Assembly (NCBI GenBank): GCA_937881155.1
Contig: CALGFI010000040.1
Span: 1-5,894, forward strand
Length of the DNA stretch: 5,894 nt
Source of the DNA: an uncultured bacterium
GTDB taxonomy: Bacteria > Actinomycetota > UBA4738 > HRBIN12
Direction of reading: 5' to 3'
A model generated the notes under the pieces. It had not been told where the DNA came from. It did no database searches and worked only from the letters and a program-made list of their open reading frames with translations. Below, one piece after another: positions 5,882-5,894 of the stretch (position 1 is its first letter; every line of letters starts with the position of its first letter). The position numbers and the translations under genes are program-made.

Positions 5882-5887
5882 ATCCTA
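5882..5887 (-). promoter_or_regulatory. -10 element of folD-metF, giving a near-leaderless mRNA
   Basis: The minus strand reads TAGGAT, fitting TAnnnT, with only 8 bases between it and the folD GTG. A start site 6-8 bases downstream would fall at or next to the first base of the codon, the classic actinobacterial leaderless arrangement. The -35 region lies outside the window. Confidence 0.55.
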
Positions 5888-5894
5888 TCGGCGC

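Noticed and set aside
1..5894. CRISPR arrays, tRNA or rRNA genes, insertion sequences, phage or defence genes
   Set aside because: No direct-repeat array, RNA-gene signature, transposase or terminal repeats were seen. Almost all of the window is filled by core-metabolism genes.

Overview
The window is about 5.9 kb of GC-rich, gene-dense bacterial chromosome with seven coding regions, six of them readily recognised core-metabolism enzymes. Several features suggest an uncultured actinobacterium-like organism. There are many GTG starts (fumC, icd, gltA, folD) and a TTG start (metF). The -10-like hexamers fit TAnnnT, one of them placed to give a nearly leaderless folD mRNA. The citrate synthase is of the short citrate/2-methylcitrate type common in Actinobacteria. 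This placement is an inference from gene character, not from a phylogenetic marker.

Layout from left to right. Positions 1-365 (minus) hold the N-terminal third of a class II fumarase, cut by the window edge. Positions 469-648 (minus) hold a small 59-residue Cys-rich-tailed protein of unknown function that is easy to miss. Positions 691-1614 (minus) are malate dehydrogenase and 1674-2756 (minus) are an isocitrate dehydrogenase. A divergent promoter region of about 80 bp (2757-2838) separates this leftward series from citrate synthase at 2839-4014 (plus). After a 36-bp convergent gap come methylenetetrahydrofolate reductase (4051-5010, minus) and the bifunctional FolD (5007-5873, minus), which overlap by 3 bases. 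The folD promoter lies at the right edge.

Functionally there are two modules. The first is a TCA-cycle cluster: citrate synthase is transcribed rightwards and icd-mdh-small gene-fumC leftwards from one shared control region, giving the oxaloacetate/acetyl-CoA to citrate, isocitrate to 2-oxoglutarate, fumarate to malate and malate to oxaloacetate steps. Aconitase and the later enzymes are not in the window. The second is a folate one-carbon pair, in which FolD interconverts formyl-, methenyl- and methylene-tetrahydrofolate and MetF makes 5-methyl-tetrahydrofolate from the methylene form.

Most of the window is ordinary metabolism. The points most worth a second look are the small CCGHPGEPGC-tailed protein inside the TCA operon, unusual coenzyme-pocket residues in FolD and the isocitrate dehydrogenase, the overlapping face-to-face -10 elements between gltA and icd, and the near-leaderless folD start.
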